In this document: positions 1 through 7,381 of the stretch, piece after piece
Numbering within the stretch: the first letter of the stretch is position 1
Layout of the letters: each line of letters begins with the position of its first letter
NCBI GenBank assembly: GCA_035758845.1
Contig: DASTVZ010000021.1
Location: 1 to 64,000, forward strand
Origin: JALZOC01 sp035758845
Lineage (GTDB): Bacteria > Acidobacteriota > Vicinamibacteria > Vicinamibacterales > 2-12-FULL-66-21
Length of the DNA stretch: 64,000 nt
Direction of reading: 5' to 3'
Notes under the pieces: generated by a model
Seen by the model: the letters and a program-made list of their open reading frames with translations, nothing else
Told to the model about the DNA's origin: nothing
Database searches by the model: none
Program-made: the position numbers and the translations under genes

Positions 1-443
1 TCGTTCGCATAAATCCGGGCCGGCAGCGGCGTCGTGTTCGAGATTTCGAGAGTGACGGTGCCTTCCCACTCCGGCTCGAACGGCGTCACATTGACGATGA
101 TCCCGCACCGCGCGTACGTGGATTTTCCGAGACAGACGGTCAGGACATCGCGTGGAATCCGGAAATACTCGATCGTCCGCGCCAGCGCAAAAGAATTCGG
201 CGGGACGATGCACACGTCGGTCTTGACGTCGACAAACGATCGCGGGTCGAAGTTCTTGGGATCGATCACCGTGTTGTTGATATTGGTGAAGACCTTGAAC
301 TCATCGGCGACCCGAATGTCGTAGCCGTACGAGGACAGCCCGAACGACACGACGCCCGCGCGAACCTGGCGATCCTCGAACGGCTCGATCATGCCGTGTT
401 CGCGCGCCATTTTCTTGATCCAGCGATCGGATTTAATGGCCAT
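1..443 (-). CDS. dcd: dCTP deaminase (C-terminus cut by window edge)
   Basis: Deaminates dCTP to dUTP in pyrimidine deoxynucleotide synthesis. Reading the minus strand from the ATG at 443 gives MAIKSDRWIKKMAREHGMI, followed by family-typical stretches: QVRAGVVSFGLSSYGYDIRV, then DPKNFDPRSF, PPNSFALARTIEYFRIP and LGKSTYARCGI, where SxYAR and the following region form the active site. About 147 codons are visible of a usual ~185-190, so only the C-terminal part is missing, beyond position 1. An alternative is the bifunctional dCTP deaminase/dUTPase, which cannot be excluded without the tail. It is the last visible gene of a minus-strand series and is separated from the DUF2905 gene by an inverted repeat. 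Confidence 0.93.
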   Translation of the reverse strand, partial: MAIKSDRWIKKMAREHGMIEPFEDRQVRAGVVSFGLSSYGYDIRVADEFKVFTNINNTVIDPKNFDPRSFVDVKTDVCIVPPNSFALARTIEYFRIPRDVLTVCLGKSTYARCGIIVNVTPFEPEWEGTVTLEISNTTPLPARIYAN

Positions 444-492
444 TCAATTCCTTATCGTATCGTTCGCGGAGAGGAGAGCACGGAACAACATC

Positions 493-563
493 AACACGGA
501 GACGCGGAGGCACGGAGGTTTTGTCTCTTTATAAAGAATCCGTGTCTCCGTGCCTCGGTGTTA
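493..563. repeat. Intergenic inverted repeat built on an ACGGAG word
   Basis: Left arm 493-516 (AACACGGAGACGCGGAGG and on) is complementary to right arm 539-562 over about 24 positions, with four differences of which three would be G-U wobbles in RNA. The loop is AT-rich (520-538). Both arms are degenerate iterations of CACGGAG. It lies between the 3' end of the DUF2905 gene and the start of dcd, so it could act as a transcript-end hairpin. It is one of several intergenic hairpins in this window that share architecture but not sequence. Confidence 0.7.
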
Positions 564-607
564 AGAGCTCGTCCCGTGACCTCCGTCTCCTCCATAGAAC
601 TTTCAAC

Positions 608-802
608 TCACCGTCGCAAGAACGACAACAGAATCGTCAGGATGATACTCAGCAGAATGCAGGTGGCGAGCGGAAAGTAGAACGTGCCGCTGCCCTTGCG
701 AACCACGATATCCCCGGGCAACCGCCCGAAGGGGATGCCTGCCATCATCAGCAGGCCGATACCGGCAATCACCAGTCCCGCGATGAGGAGCAGCTTTCCC
801 AC
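608..802 (-). CDS. DUF2905 family small membrane protein
   Basis: A 64-residue protein with two hydrophobic segments (about residues 3-22 and 44-61) separated by a polar stretch containing GRLPGDIVV and FYFPLATCILLSIILT, the hallmark of the DUF2905 family. Function is unknown; a two-helix inner-membrane protein is predicted. It starts with GTG two bases after the ndk stop codon, so it is probably co-transcribed and translationally coupled with ndk. Length and motif spacing match the family, so it appears intact. Confidence 0.85.
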   Translation of the reverse strand: MGKLLLIAGLVIAGIGLLMMAGIPFGRLPGDIVVRKGSGTFYFPLATCILLSIILTILLSFLRR

Positions 803-804
803 GA

Positions 805-1221
805 TTACCGCGCAAATTCAACGCCCGGGAAAAAGTACGCGAGCTCGAACGCCGCCGTGTCCGGCGCATCGGACCCGTGTGTCGCGTTGTTCTCGATCGA
901 CGATCCAAACTGCTTCCGCAGCGTGCCCGTATCCGCCTTCCCTGGATCAGTTGCCCCCATCAGCGTGCGCCATTTCTTAATCGCATCCGGTGCTTCCAAC
1001 GCGAGCACGACCGCCGGCCCAGAGGACATGAACGCGGTCAAACTTGGAAAAAAAGGGCGTTCTCGGTGAACCGCGTAAAAACCTTCCGCCTCGCGCTTCG
1101 TCAGGTTGACCAGCCGCATGGCACGAATCTGGAATCCCTCGTCTTCGATGCGCTGGATGATCTGGCCGGCGACCCGCGCGCGAACCGCGTCGGGCTTGAT
1201 GATGGCAAACGTCATTTGCAT
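805..1221 (-). CDS. ndk: Nucleoside diphosphate kinase
   Basis: Transfers the gamma phosphate from ATP to NDPs through a phosphohistidine, balancing (d)NTP pools. The 138-residue sequence has the family N-terminus TFAIIKPDAV, the substrate-binding MGATDP, and the active-site region SSIENNATHGSDAPDTA, where the His of THGSD is the catalytic residue. Length is normal. There are two candidate ATGs (1221 and 1215); 1221 is used because a TATAAT box ends only eight bases upstream. Neighbours DUF2905 and dcd follow on the same strand, giving a nucleotide-metabolism cluster. Confidence 0.96.
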   Translation of the reverse strand: MQMTFAIIKPDAVRARVAGQIIQRIEDEGFQIRAMRLVNLTKREAEGFYAVHRERPFFPSLTAFMSSGPAVVLALEAPDAIKKWRTLMGATDPGKADTGTLRKQFGSSIENNATHGSDAPDTAAFELAYFFPGVEFAR

Positions 1222-1229
1222 ATCTGATC

Positions 1230-1235
1230 ATTATA
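1230..1235 (-). promoter_or_regulatory. -10 box of ndk, implying a leaderless transcript
   Basis: A perfect TATAAT on the minus strand (1235 down to 1230), preceded by TGCC, stands eight bases before the ATG of ndk. With the usual 6-8 base distance from -10 to the start site, transcription would begin at or within a few bases of the ATG. No clear -35 is visible and there is no room for a Shine-Dalgarno sequence. Confidence 0.55.
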
Positions 1236-1254
1236 GGCATACATCGAGGTTCTT

Positions 1255-1452
1255 ATGAGCAGGGCCACGCCAAAAACACGTCACGAACCCGAACAGCACA
1301 TCGGCGCCGTCGAGGGAGATCAGCCAACCGATACACCAAATCAAGGCAACCCGCACGGCGCCGGGATTGACGAGGAAGGATTGCCGAACGACCCGATTGC
1401 GACTGGCGAAGACGCGATCGGGGCGAACGTCGACGAAACGGAAGGAGGCTAA
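1255..1452 (+). CDS. Small acidic hypothetical protein
   Basis: A 65-residue reading frame, hydrophilic and rich in Glu, Asp, Gly, Pro and Asn, with no hydrophobic segment; probably largely disordered. A GAGGT sequence at 1246-1250 sits five bases before the ATG, which supports real translation. It is divergent from ndk and its stop overlaps by four bases the convergent stop of the S9 peptidase. I do not recognise a family. A conserved-in-genus small stress or hypothetical protein is possible. Confidence 0.55.
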   Translation: MSRATPKTRHEPEQHIGAVEGDQPTDTPNQGNPHGAGIDEEGLPNDPIATGEDAIGANVDETEGG

Positions 1453-3485
1453 CGCGTCGGCGGAGTTGTCGACGGCACCGACTTCAGGTACTTGTCATAC
1501 CAGGCGAGATATCGTTCCAGCCGATCCTTCTTGTAGCTTGGCATCGTGATGCCGTGGTACTGGTTGGGATAGATCACCAGCTGGCTATCGACGCCAAGGC
1601 TACGCAGCGCCTGATACATCTGTTCGCCGCCGAGTAACGGCACGTTGAAATCCTTTTCGCCACCCATGAAAAGGGTCGGCGTGCGAATCCGATCGGCGTG
1701 AAAGAACGGGTACGACAACTTGATCCACAGGTCCTGATTCTTCCACGGCGCACCGAGCTCGTTCTCGTACTGGGTGATGTACATGTCGGTGCCGTACATC
1801 GAAATCTGATTCGAGCTTCCGGCGCCGCTGATTGCCGCCTTGAACCGGCCGTCAGTCGCAATCGTGTAGTTGGTGAGAATGCCGCCGTAGCTCCAACCAC
1901 CGATGCCAAGGCGCGACGAGTCGACGTAGTCGAGCGACTGCACATAGTCCATCGCCGCGAGCAGATCGACGACTTCTTTATTTCCCCAGTCGGCAAAGAT
2001 TGCCTTCTGATACGCGGCCCCTCGTCCATTACTGCCGCGATAGTTCACGGCGACGACGACGTAGCCGTTCGCGCCAAAGAACTCACGCTCGAAGTTCCAG
2101 GAGTACGAGTCCTGGCCGTTCGGACCACCGTGAATGCGAAGCAGCGCCGGATACCTGCGCCCCGGCAAAAACGTATTCGGCTTGACGATCAGGCCATGAA
2201 CCTCAGTGCCATCTTTCGCCGTCGTGCTGAACCCTTCAGTCGTCGACGGTTGCAGTGTCTTGACCCACTCGTCGTTGTGATGCGAGAGCCGCCGCAGCTT
2301 ACCCGCCTCGAGCGCGTAAATCTCTGGCACATCTGTCGGCGTCGACGCAATCACTCCCAGTCCGCCGTCGGTGCCCGCAGTGAACGCGCCGACGACCCGT
2401 TGTCCCGTAATCAGTCGCTCGATACGGCCGTCAGCCGGGTTGACCTTGGCAATGTGCTCGGATCGATCGTCGGAGATGGTCACCAGGATCGACCCGTCGG
2501 CCGTCCACGCCGGCGAACGGACCGGGCGATCGAGTGAATCGGTCAGTACCCGCGGCTGGCCGCCACTGGCCGGGATAATTGCGAGCCGATTCTGATCGTA
2601 AGCGGAGTATTTCAGCTCGTCTCCGAGCAGATACGCGATACTCCGGCCATCCGGGCTCCACGCCAGTCGTCCGCTCTCGTCCGCCGTCGTCGTCGTCAGC
2701 CTTTTCTCTTTCGCGCCTGGTCGCGCATCAATCACGAAGAGGTCGTGATTCGGAGACTTGTCGACATCCCCGTCGCCATGCCGTCGAATGAAGGCGATCT
2801 GAGTGCCATCCGGCGACCACGCCGGGGATTCCTCGTCGAACGCCCCGGGCGTCAGGGGCTCAGCTTTTTTCGCAGCGATGTCGAACACTTGAAGATGAGT
2901 GCGTTCGCCGCGAAGGTAACCGCTGCCGTCGGCCTTGAAGTAGTAACGATCGATAACGATCGGTTTCGGCGTCTTCGTCTCGCCTTCTTTCTTCTCCGCG
3001 TCGGGGTCGGGATCGCTCGGATCCGGATCCTGAACGACGAGGACGAAACGCCTGCTATCAGGCGACCACGCGTAATCGGAAATCCCGCCTTTGATATCGG
3101 TCAGTTTGTAGGCTTCACCACCGGCGCGGTTCATGAGCCAGATTTGCGCCTTCTTCGCTCCCTGGCGAGCCGACAGAAATGCGAGGTATTTGCCGTCGGG
3201 ACTCCACCGCGGTGTCGACTCGCCTTCCGCGGACGACGTCACTTGCACTTGCTGCTGGCCGTCCCAGCTCACCATCCAGATGTCGGTGTCGTTTTTGTCT
3301 GTCTCTTTAATCGCGCGTGCGACCGAATACGCGACCCATTTGCCGTCCGGCGAGCGCTGTGGATCGCGAACTTCCTTCAAGTTGTATAGGTCATCTGCAT
3401 TCAAGGGTCGCCGGCCCTGCGCCAATGAGTGCGCGCCAAGGACAAACACCAGCAGGACCGAGAGGTTTGTGATTGCTCGCGTCAT
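1449..3485 (-). CDS. Secreted S9-family peptidase (prolyl oligopeptidase/acylaminoacyl-peptidase type)
   Basis: A 678-residue serine peptidase predicted to hydrolyse oligopeptides in the periplasm. An N-terminal signal peptide (about 1-23, ending LAQG) is followed by a TolB-like beta-propeller with repeated SPDGKW/SPDGKY/SPDSRR/SPDGTQ blades (about 30-390), then an alpha/beta hydrolase. The nucleophile elbow is GGWSYGG, the catalytic Asp lies in GGEKDFNVP and the His in NQYHGI. Its ATG overlaps the korB stop by four bases (ATGA), so it is the last gene of a korA-korB-peptidase unit although no functional link is obvious. Length fits the family. Confidence 0.93.
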   Translation of the reverse strand: MTRAITNLSVLLVFVLGAHSLAQGRRPLNADDLYNLKEVRDPQRSPDGKWVAYSVARAIKETDKNDTDIWMVSWDGQQQVQVTSSAEGESTPRWSPDGKYLAFLSARQGAKKAQIWLMNRAGGEAYKLTDIKGGISDYAWSPDSRRFVLVVQDPDPSDPDPDAEKKEGETKTPKPIVIDRYYFKADGSGYLRGERTHLQVFDIAAKKAEPLTPGAFDEESPAWSPDGTQIAFIRRHGDGDVDKSPNHDLFVIDARPGAKEKRLTTTTADESGRLAWSPDGRSIAYLLGDELKYSAYDQNRLAIIPASGGQPRVLTDSLDRPVRSPAWTADGSILVTISDDRSEHIAKVNPADGRIERLITGQRVVGAFTAGTDGGLGVIASTPTDVPEIYALEAGKLRRLSHHNDEWVKTLQPSTTEGFSTTAKDGTEVHGLIVKPNTFLPGRRYPALLRIHGGPNGQDSYSWNFEREFFGANGYVVVAVNYRGSNGRGAAYQKAIFADWGNKEVVDLLAAMDYVQSLDYVDSSRLGIGGWSYGGILTNYTIATDGRFKAAISGAGSSNQISMYGTDMYITQYENELGAPWKNQDLWIKLSYPFFHADRIRTPTLFMGGEKDFNVPLLGGEQMYQALRSLGVDSQLVIYPNQYHGITMPSYKKDRLERYLAWYDKYLKSVPSTTPPTR

Positions 3486-3745
3486 CTGAGGCTGTCCATC
3501 AGCTCGGTGAGCACTTCACGACCCGGCCGCACGCGTTCGGTTGGAAGCAGCGCGAGCGGCTCGTCGACGAGGTTGAGAAGCTTCAGAAAATCCGGTTTCT
3601 CCGGTTCGACGTAGAGAATACCGGTCGCGAACTCGCCGCGCTGCGCGGTTTCGTGAATCGTCCGGACGGCGTTGAGCTTGTCGGTCGGGTCGTAGTCCTC
3701 GGCGACCTTCTTCAAATAGAGCCTCGAGCCGTCGTGCATCTGCAC
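3482..3745 (-). CDS. korB: C-terminal fragment of 2-oxoacid:ferredoxin oxidoreductase beta subunit, separated by an in-frame TAA
   Basis: These 87 residues (HDGSRLYLKKVAEDYDPTD, then GEFATGILYVEPEKP and LPTERVRPGRE) are the normal C-terminal domain of bacterial KorB. The fragment is in the same frame as the upstream korB segment; between them lie the TAA at 3767-3769 and the codons for DAGTTKEVQ. The C-terminal stop overlaps the start of the peptidase gene as in an intact operon, so the frame was recently one gene of 347 codons. An AAGGA seven bases before the ATG at 3745 could allow separate translation. It may be a pseudogene part, an assembly error or a split subunit. Confidence 0.75.
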   Translation of the reverse strand: MQMHDGSRLYLKKVAEDYDPTDKLNAVRTIHETAQRGEFATGILYVEPEKPDFLKLLNLVDEPLALLPTERVRPGREVLTELMDSLR

Positions 3746-3766
3746 TTCCTTGGTCGTCCCCGCGTC

Positions 3767-4525
3767 TTACTCGATGGAGATGTCTTCGAAAAACGGGACG
3801 AAGCTGACCTCCCCGACCGGCTCATCGTGGTCCTTCGCGTAGGCATAGCTCTTCGTCGATCCTTCGTGATCGTTGAAGGTCACGCATGGCGAAAGCACGT
3901 CGATCAACGCGGTTCCGCGGTGGCTCAGGGACGCCTTGAGAATCGCCAGCAGCTGCTTCTTGTCGCCCGAGAATGAGCGGGCAACGAAGGACGCACCGAG
4001 CTCGATTGCGAGCGCGCAGGTGTCGATCGGAGTCAGATCGTTGACCACCCCGGTCTTGAGTTTTGAACCGACATCGGCGGTCGGTGAAAACTGCCCTTTC
4101 GTCAGCCCGTAACAGCCGTTGTCCTCGATGATGTAGATCATCGGAACATTGCGCCGCATCAGGTGCACGAACTGGCCGATACCGATGGCTCCCGTGTCGC
4201 CGTCGCCGCTGACGCCGATTGCGATCAGCGTGCCGTTCGCCAGCACGGCACCGGTTCCAACCGATGGCATGCGCCCGTGAACACTGTTGAACCCGTGGGA
4301 GGTTCCGAGAAAGTACGCCGGACTCTTGCTCGAGCAGCCGATCCCCGACAGCTTGATCACGTTCTTTGGATTGATGCCCATCTCGTAGAACGCGTCGATG
4401 ATGCGTTCCGAGATCGCATTGTGTCCGCACCCAGCGCAGAGTGTCGTCTTGCCGCCGCGGTAGAGCGTGGGTTCGAGTCCGATCCGGTTGGTCTTCTTGG
4501 CTGGCTCAGGTGTCGTAACGGCCAT
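3767..4525 (-). CDS. korB: 2-oxoacid (probably 2-oxoglutarate):ferredoxin oxidoreductase, beta subunit, TPP-binding part
   Basis: With KorA it oxidatively decarboxylates a 2-oxoacid to the acyl-CoA and reduces ferredoxin. The N-terminal half has the cluster ligands CAGCGH (residues about 30-33) and GIGCSS, and the TPP/Mg motif GDGDTGAIGIGQF followed by EDNGCYGLTKGQ. The frame ends at a TAA after EDISIE, where relatives continue through a Tyr and on to LHDGS; a TAC or TAT to TAA change explains it. It starts four bases after korA ends. Position beside sucCD makes 2-oxoglutarate the likely substrate. As drawn it lacks the last ~95 residues. Confidence 0.9.
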   Translation of the reverse strand: MAVTTPEPAKKTNRIGLEPTLYRGGKTTLCAGCGHNAISERIIDAFYEMGINPKNVIKLSGIGCSSKSPAYFLGTSHGFNSVHGRMPSVGTGAVLANGTLIAIGVSGDGDTGAIGIGQFVHLMRRNVPMIYIIEDNGCYGLTKGQFSPTADVGSKLKTGVVNDLTPIDTCALAIELGASFVARSFSGDKKQLLAILKASLSHRGTALIDVLSPCVTFNDHEGSTKSYAYAKDHDEPVGEVSFVPFFEDISIE

Positions 4526-4529
4526 GGGT

Positions 4530-6410
4530 CTATTTCTCTCCGACTAATGCGGCAGTTGCGGCGCGCTTTTGCGGCGTGATTCCCTCTTGGGCAAGAATTT
4601 CGTCGGTGATCGAGCGCGCGTCGATCGGCAGTCCGTTGTAGTGAAGCACCTTTCGAAGCTTCGCTCCGCGTTCCGCGCTCAGCGCCAATCGCATCAAGCT
4701 CAGCATCTGCGCATCACGGTTCTGTTCGACGACGTAGATGCGCTGGTGATGATCGATGAACGCCTCGAGTTCCTCGGTGAAAGGATAGGCGCGCAGCCGC
4801 ATGTAGGCGGTTGACGCGCCGGCCTCGCGCAGAAGTTGGTCGCGGCTCTCTTCGATAGCCCAGTGACTGCTTCCGTACCCGACGATTGCGATATCCGAGT
4901 CCAAATCGCCGGCAAGGATCGGCTTCGGCACGTATTCGCGCGCGCTCTCGAACTTCCGCGCGAGCCGTTCCATGTTGTTGACGTAGTCGTCTGGACGTTC
5001 GCTGTACTGGCCTCGTTCGTTGTGACCTGATCCACGCGTGAAATAGGCCGGCCCGCCGGTGCCCGGAATCGTCCGATACGGAATCCCGTCGCCGTCGACA
5101 TCGCGATACCGCCCCCACTCGCCAATCCGTTCAATCGTCGTGTCGTCGAGCAGCTTGCCGCGATCGAGCGGCCGTTCCGGATACGTGAATGTATTGGACA
5201 TCCACGTGTTCATGCCGAGATCGAGATCGCTCATCACGAAGACCAGCGTTTGGAAGCGTTCGGCGAGGTCGAACGCCGCCATCGCCATCTCGTAGCATTC
5301 TTCGACCGACGCCGGGATCAACATCATCTGCTTTGTGTCGCCGTGCGAAAGTGTCGCAACTTGGAGGATGTCTCCCTGCGCGGTGCGCGTCGGGAGTCCC
5401 GTAGAGGGCCCGACTCGCTGAATATCGAAGATGACACCGGGGACTTCGGCGTAGTACGCGAGGCCGGCGAATTCGCCCATCAACGAAATGCCGGGGCCGG
5501 AAGTCGACGTCATGGCTCTCGCGCCGGCCCAACCAGCACCGACGACCATCCCAATCGCCGCGATTTCGTCTTCAGCCTGCACGATCGCAAACGTCGCCTT
5601 ACCGGTCTCCTTATCGACGCGGTATTTCTTCATGTAGGAGATCAGCGATTCCGGCAGTGACGATGAGGGGGTGATCGGATACCACGAGATGACGGTCACG
5701 CCAGCCATCATGCACCCCATTGCCGCGGCGGCGTTTCCCTCAACGAGAATCATTCCCGTTGTCTTGTTCATGCGCTCGACCCAGTAGGGGTCGCGCTTGA
5801 TGAGATTCTGTTCGGCGAACGCAAACCCGGCTTCAAGCGCCGCGAGATTGAGTTCAATCGCCTTGGTCTTCTTCCCCATCTGACGGCGCAGCGCGTGTTC
5901 CATCTCCCCAAGATCGATGTTGAGGAGCTTGGACAGCACGCCGTCGTAAATCATGTTCTTGACGAGCCGGCGAAGCTTCGCGTCGTGGCAGACCTGCGCG
6001 ACGATCTTGTCGAACGGCACGGCGTAAAAGACCAGGTCGTCGCGAACGGTGCTGAGCTTCAACGGTTCGTCGTAAAGAACGGCGGCCCCGGCCTCCAGCG
6101 CAAGCACATCCTCCTTTGCCGTCTCGATGTTCATCGCGACGAGGAAGTCGATCTCTTTCTTGCGCCCGACGTAGCCGTCTTTGTTGGCGCGAATCGTGTA
6201 CCAGGTCGGCAGCCCGGCGATGTTCGACGGGAACATGTTCTTGCCGGAGACCGGCACGCCCATCTGGAAGAGTGAACGAAGGAGGACGAGGTTAGCCGTC
6301 TGGCTGCCCGAGCCGTTGACGGTAGCGACCTGGATGCTGAAGTCGTTGGTGATCCGGGGATTTACCGGATGCGCGGGCCCGTCATGGGCCGCGACGTCAG
6401 TCGGAGCCAT
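4530..6410 (-). CDS. korA: 2-oxoacid:acceptor oxidoreductase, fused gamma-alpha subunit
   Basis: A 626-residue fusion. Residues about 25-200 are the gamma domain (GSGSQTANLVLLRSLFQMGV, SGKNMFPSNIAGLPTWY), and about 215-600 the alpha domain with the pyrimidine-binding region (GNAAAAMGCMMAGVTVISWY, PITPSSSLPE, TSTSGPGISLMGEF) and the transketolase C-terminal-like region (IVGYGSSHWAIEE). It forms the TPP enzyme with KorB. The ATG at 6410 has an AAGGA-type ribosome site and an extended -10 about 50 bases upstream. Next to sucCD, it most likely supplies succinyl-CoA from 2-oxoglutarate in a ferredoxin-linked TCA cycle. Confidence 0.93.
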   Translation of the reverse strand: MAPTDVAAHDGPAHPVNPRITNDFSIQVATVNGSGSQTANLVLLRSLFQMGVPVSGKNMFPSNIAGLPTWYTIRANKDGYVGRKKEIDFLVAMNIETAKEDVLALEAGAAVLYDEPLKLSTVRDDLVFYAVPFDKIVAQVCHDAKLRRLVKNMIYDGVLSKLLNIDLGEMEHALRRQMGKKTKAIELNLAALEAGFAFAEQNLIKRDPYWVERMNKTTGMILVEGNAAAAMGCMMAGVTVISWYPITPSSSLPESLISYMKKYRVDKETGKATFAIVQAEDEIAAIGMVVGAGWAGARAMTSTSGPGISLMGEFAGLAYYAEVPGVIFDIQRVGPSTGLPTRTAQGDILQVATLSHGDTKQMMLIPASVEECYEMAMAAFDLAERFQTLVFVMSDLDLGMNTWMSNTFTYPERPLDRGKLLDDTTIERIGEWGRYRDVDGDGIPYRTIPGTGGPAYFTRGSGHNERGQYSERPDDYVNNMERLARKFESAREYVPKPILAGDLDSDIAIVGYGSSHWAIEESRDQLLREAGASTAYMRLRAYPFTEELEAFIDHHQRIYVVEQNRDAQMLSLMRLALSAERGAKLRKVLHYNGLPIDARSITDEILAQEGITPQKRAATAALVGEK

Positions 6411-6457
6411 TCAGGGATCCTTCCGCGGCAATATAAATCAGAGTACCGATCCCGCAA

Positions 6458-6463
6458 ATTATA
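6458..6463 (-). promoter_or_regulatory. Extended -10 promoter of korAB
   Basis: On the minus strand the sequence TTGCTATAATTTGCG contains a perfect TATAAT preceded by TGC (extended -10). No good -35 is seen 17 bases upstream. It leaves a leader of about 40 bases before korA, containing a GGAAGGATC ribosome site. It lies directly downstream of the sucD-end hairpin, so korAB probably has its own promoter. Confidence 0.5.
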
Positions 6464-6477
6464 GCAAAAACGGCACA

Positions 6478-6506
6478 ATCACTCCGAGGGGCCGCGCCGC
6501 TCGGGG
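6478..6506 (-). terminator. GC hairpin after sucD, resembling the 3' end of the dispersed repeat
   Basis: Immediately after the sucD stop, the minus strand reads CCCCGAGCGGCGCGGCCCCT then CGGAGTGATTG. It can fold through CCGAG/CTCGG, and GCCCCTCGGAGTGA is identical to the 3' terminus of the start-codon repeats found at sucC and kdsD. A T-run (six T) follows about 11 bases later. It may be a terminator, a short remnant of the repeat, or both. Confidence 0.45.
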
Positions 6507-7379
6507 TTACGCGCGCAACGCGCTCCTGACGGCCGCCCCCAAGTCCGCCGGGCTCTTCACCACCTGGACGCCAGCCGTGGACAAGGCTGCCATCTTCTCA
6601 GCCGCCGTGCCTTTCCCGCCGGAAATGATCGCGCCAGCATGACCCATCCGGCGACCAGGCGGTGCAGTTTGTCCGGCAATGAAACCGACCACTGGCTTCT
6701 TGAAACTCTGTGAAATGAACGCCGCCGCTTCTTGCTCGGCGTTCCCTCCAATCTCCCCAATCATCACGACAGCTTCGGTCGCCGGATCGGCTGCAAAAAG
6801 CGTCAACGCGTCGATAAAGCTCGTGCCGATCAGCGGATCACCGCCGATGCCGATGCACGTCGTCTGACCAAGCCCGAGTTTGGTGAGCTGATGAATCGCT
6901 TCGTAAGTCAGGGTGCCGCTCTTGGACACAATCCCGACCCGACCTTCCTTACAGATGTGTCCAGGAATGATTCCCGCTTTCGCCTGGCCGGCGGTGATGA
7001 GCCCAGGACAGTTCGGGCCGATCAGTCGCGTCTTCGACCGGCGAACGACAGTCAACACCCGCATCATGTCGAGGGTTGGAATGCCTTCAGTGATGCAGAC
7101 GGCGAGCGGCAACTCCGCGTCGACCGCTTCGAGGATCGCATCGGCGGCAAACGGCGGCGGCACGAAGATGACGGTCGCATTTGCGCCGGTCGTCCGTACC
7201 GCGTCGGCCACTGTGTTGAACACCGGCCAGCCCTCGTGCGTGGTGCCACCCTTTCCGGGCGTCACGCCGCCGACGACTTTGGTGCCATAGGCTGCGGCCT
7301 GCTTCGCGTGAAAGGTGCCTTCCCGGCCAGTAATCCCCTGAACGATCAGCCGCGTGTTTCGATCGATGAGTACGGCCAT
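6507..7379 (-). CDS. sucD: Succinate-CoA ligase, alpha subunit
   Basis: Converts succinyl-CoA to succinate with phosphorylation of ADP or GDP. The 290-residue sequence has the CoA-binding N-terminus (LIVQGITGREGTFHAKQ), the GPNCPG motif, and the phosphohistidine region (PPGRRMGHAGAIISGGKGTA, where His is phosphorylated during the cycle). Length is normal. It begins two bases after sucC ends, so the two are translationally coupled. With korAB downstream on the same strand, it completes the 2-oxoglutarate to succinate segment. Confidence 0.97.
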   Translation of the reverse strand: MAVLIDRNTRLIVQGITGREGTFHAKQAAAYGTKVVGGVTPGKGGTTHEGWPVFNTVADAVRTTGANATVIFVPPPFAADAILEAVDAELPLAVCITEGIPTLDMMRVLTVVRRSKTRLIGPNCPGLITAGQAKAGIIPGHICKEGRVGIVSKSGTLTYEAIHQLTKLGLGQTTCIGIGGDPLIGTSFIDALTLFAADPATEAVVMIGEIGGNAEQEAAAFISQSFKKPVVGFIAGQTAPPGRRMGHAGAIISGGKGTAAEKMAALSTAGVQVVKSPADLGAAVRSALRA

Positions 7380-7381
7380 GG

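Noticed and set aside
1698..3389. Plus-strand frames of 214-279 codons opposite the S9 peptidase
   Set aside because: Shadows of a peptidase with propeller and catalytic motifs in the right order.
3767..3769. Recoding of the korB stop as selenocysteine or pyrrolysine
   Set aside because: Those use TGA and TAG, and this is TAA; relatives have an ordinary residue, probably Tyr, here.
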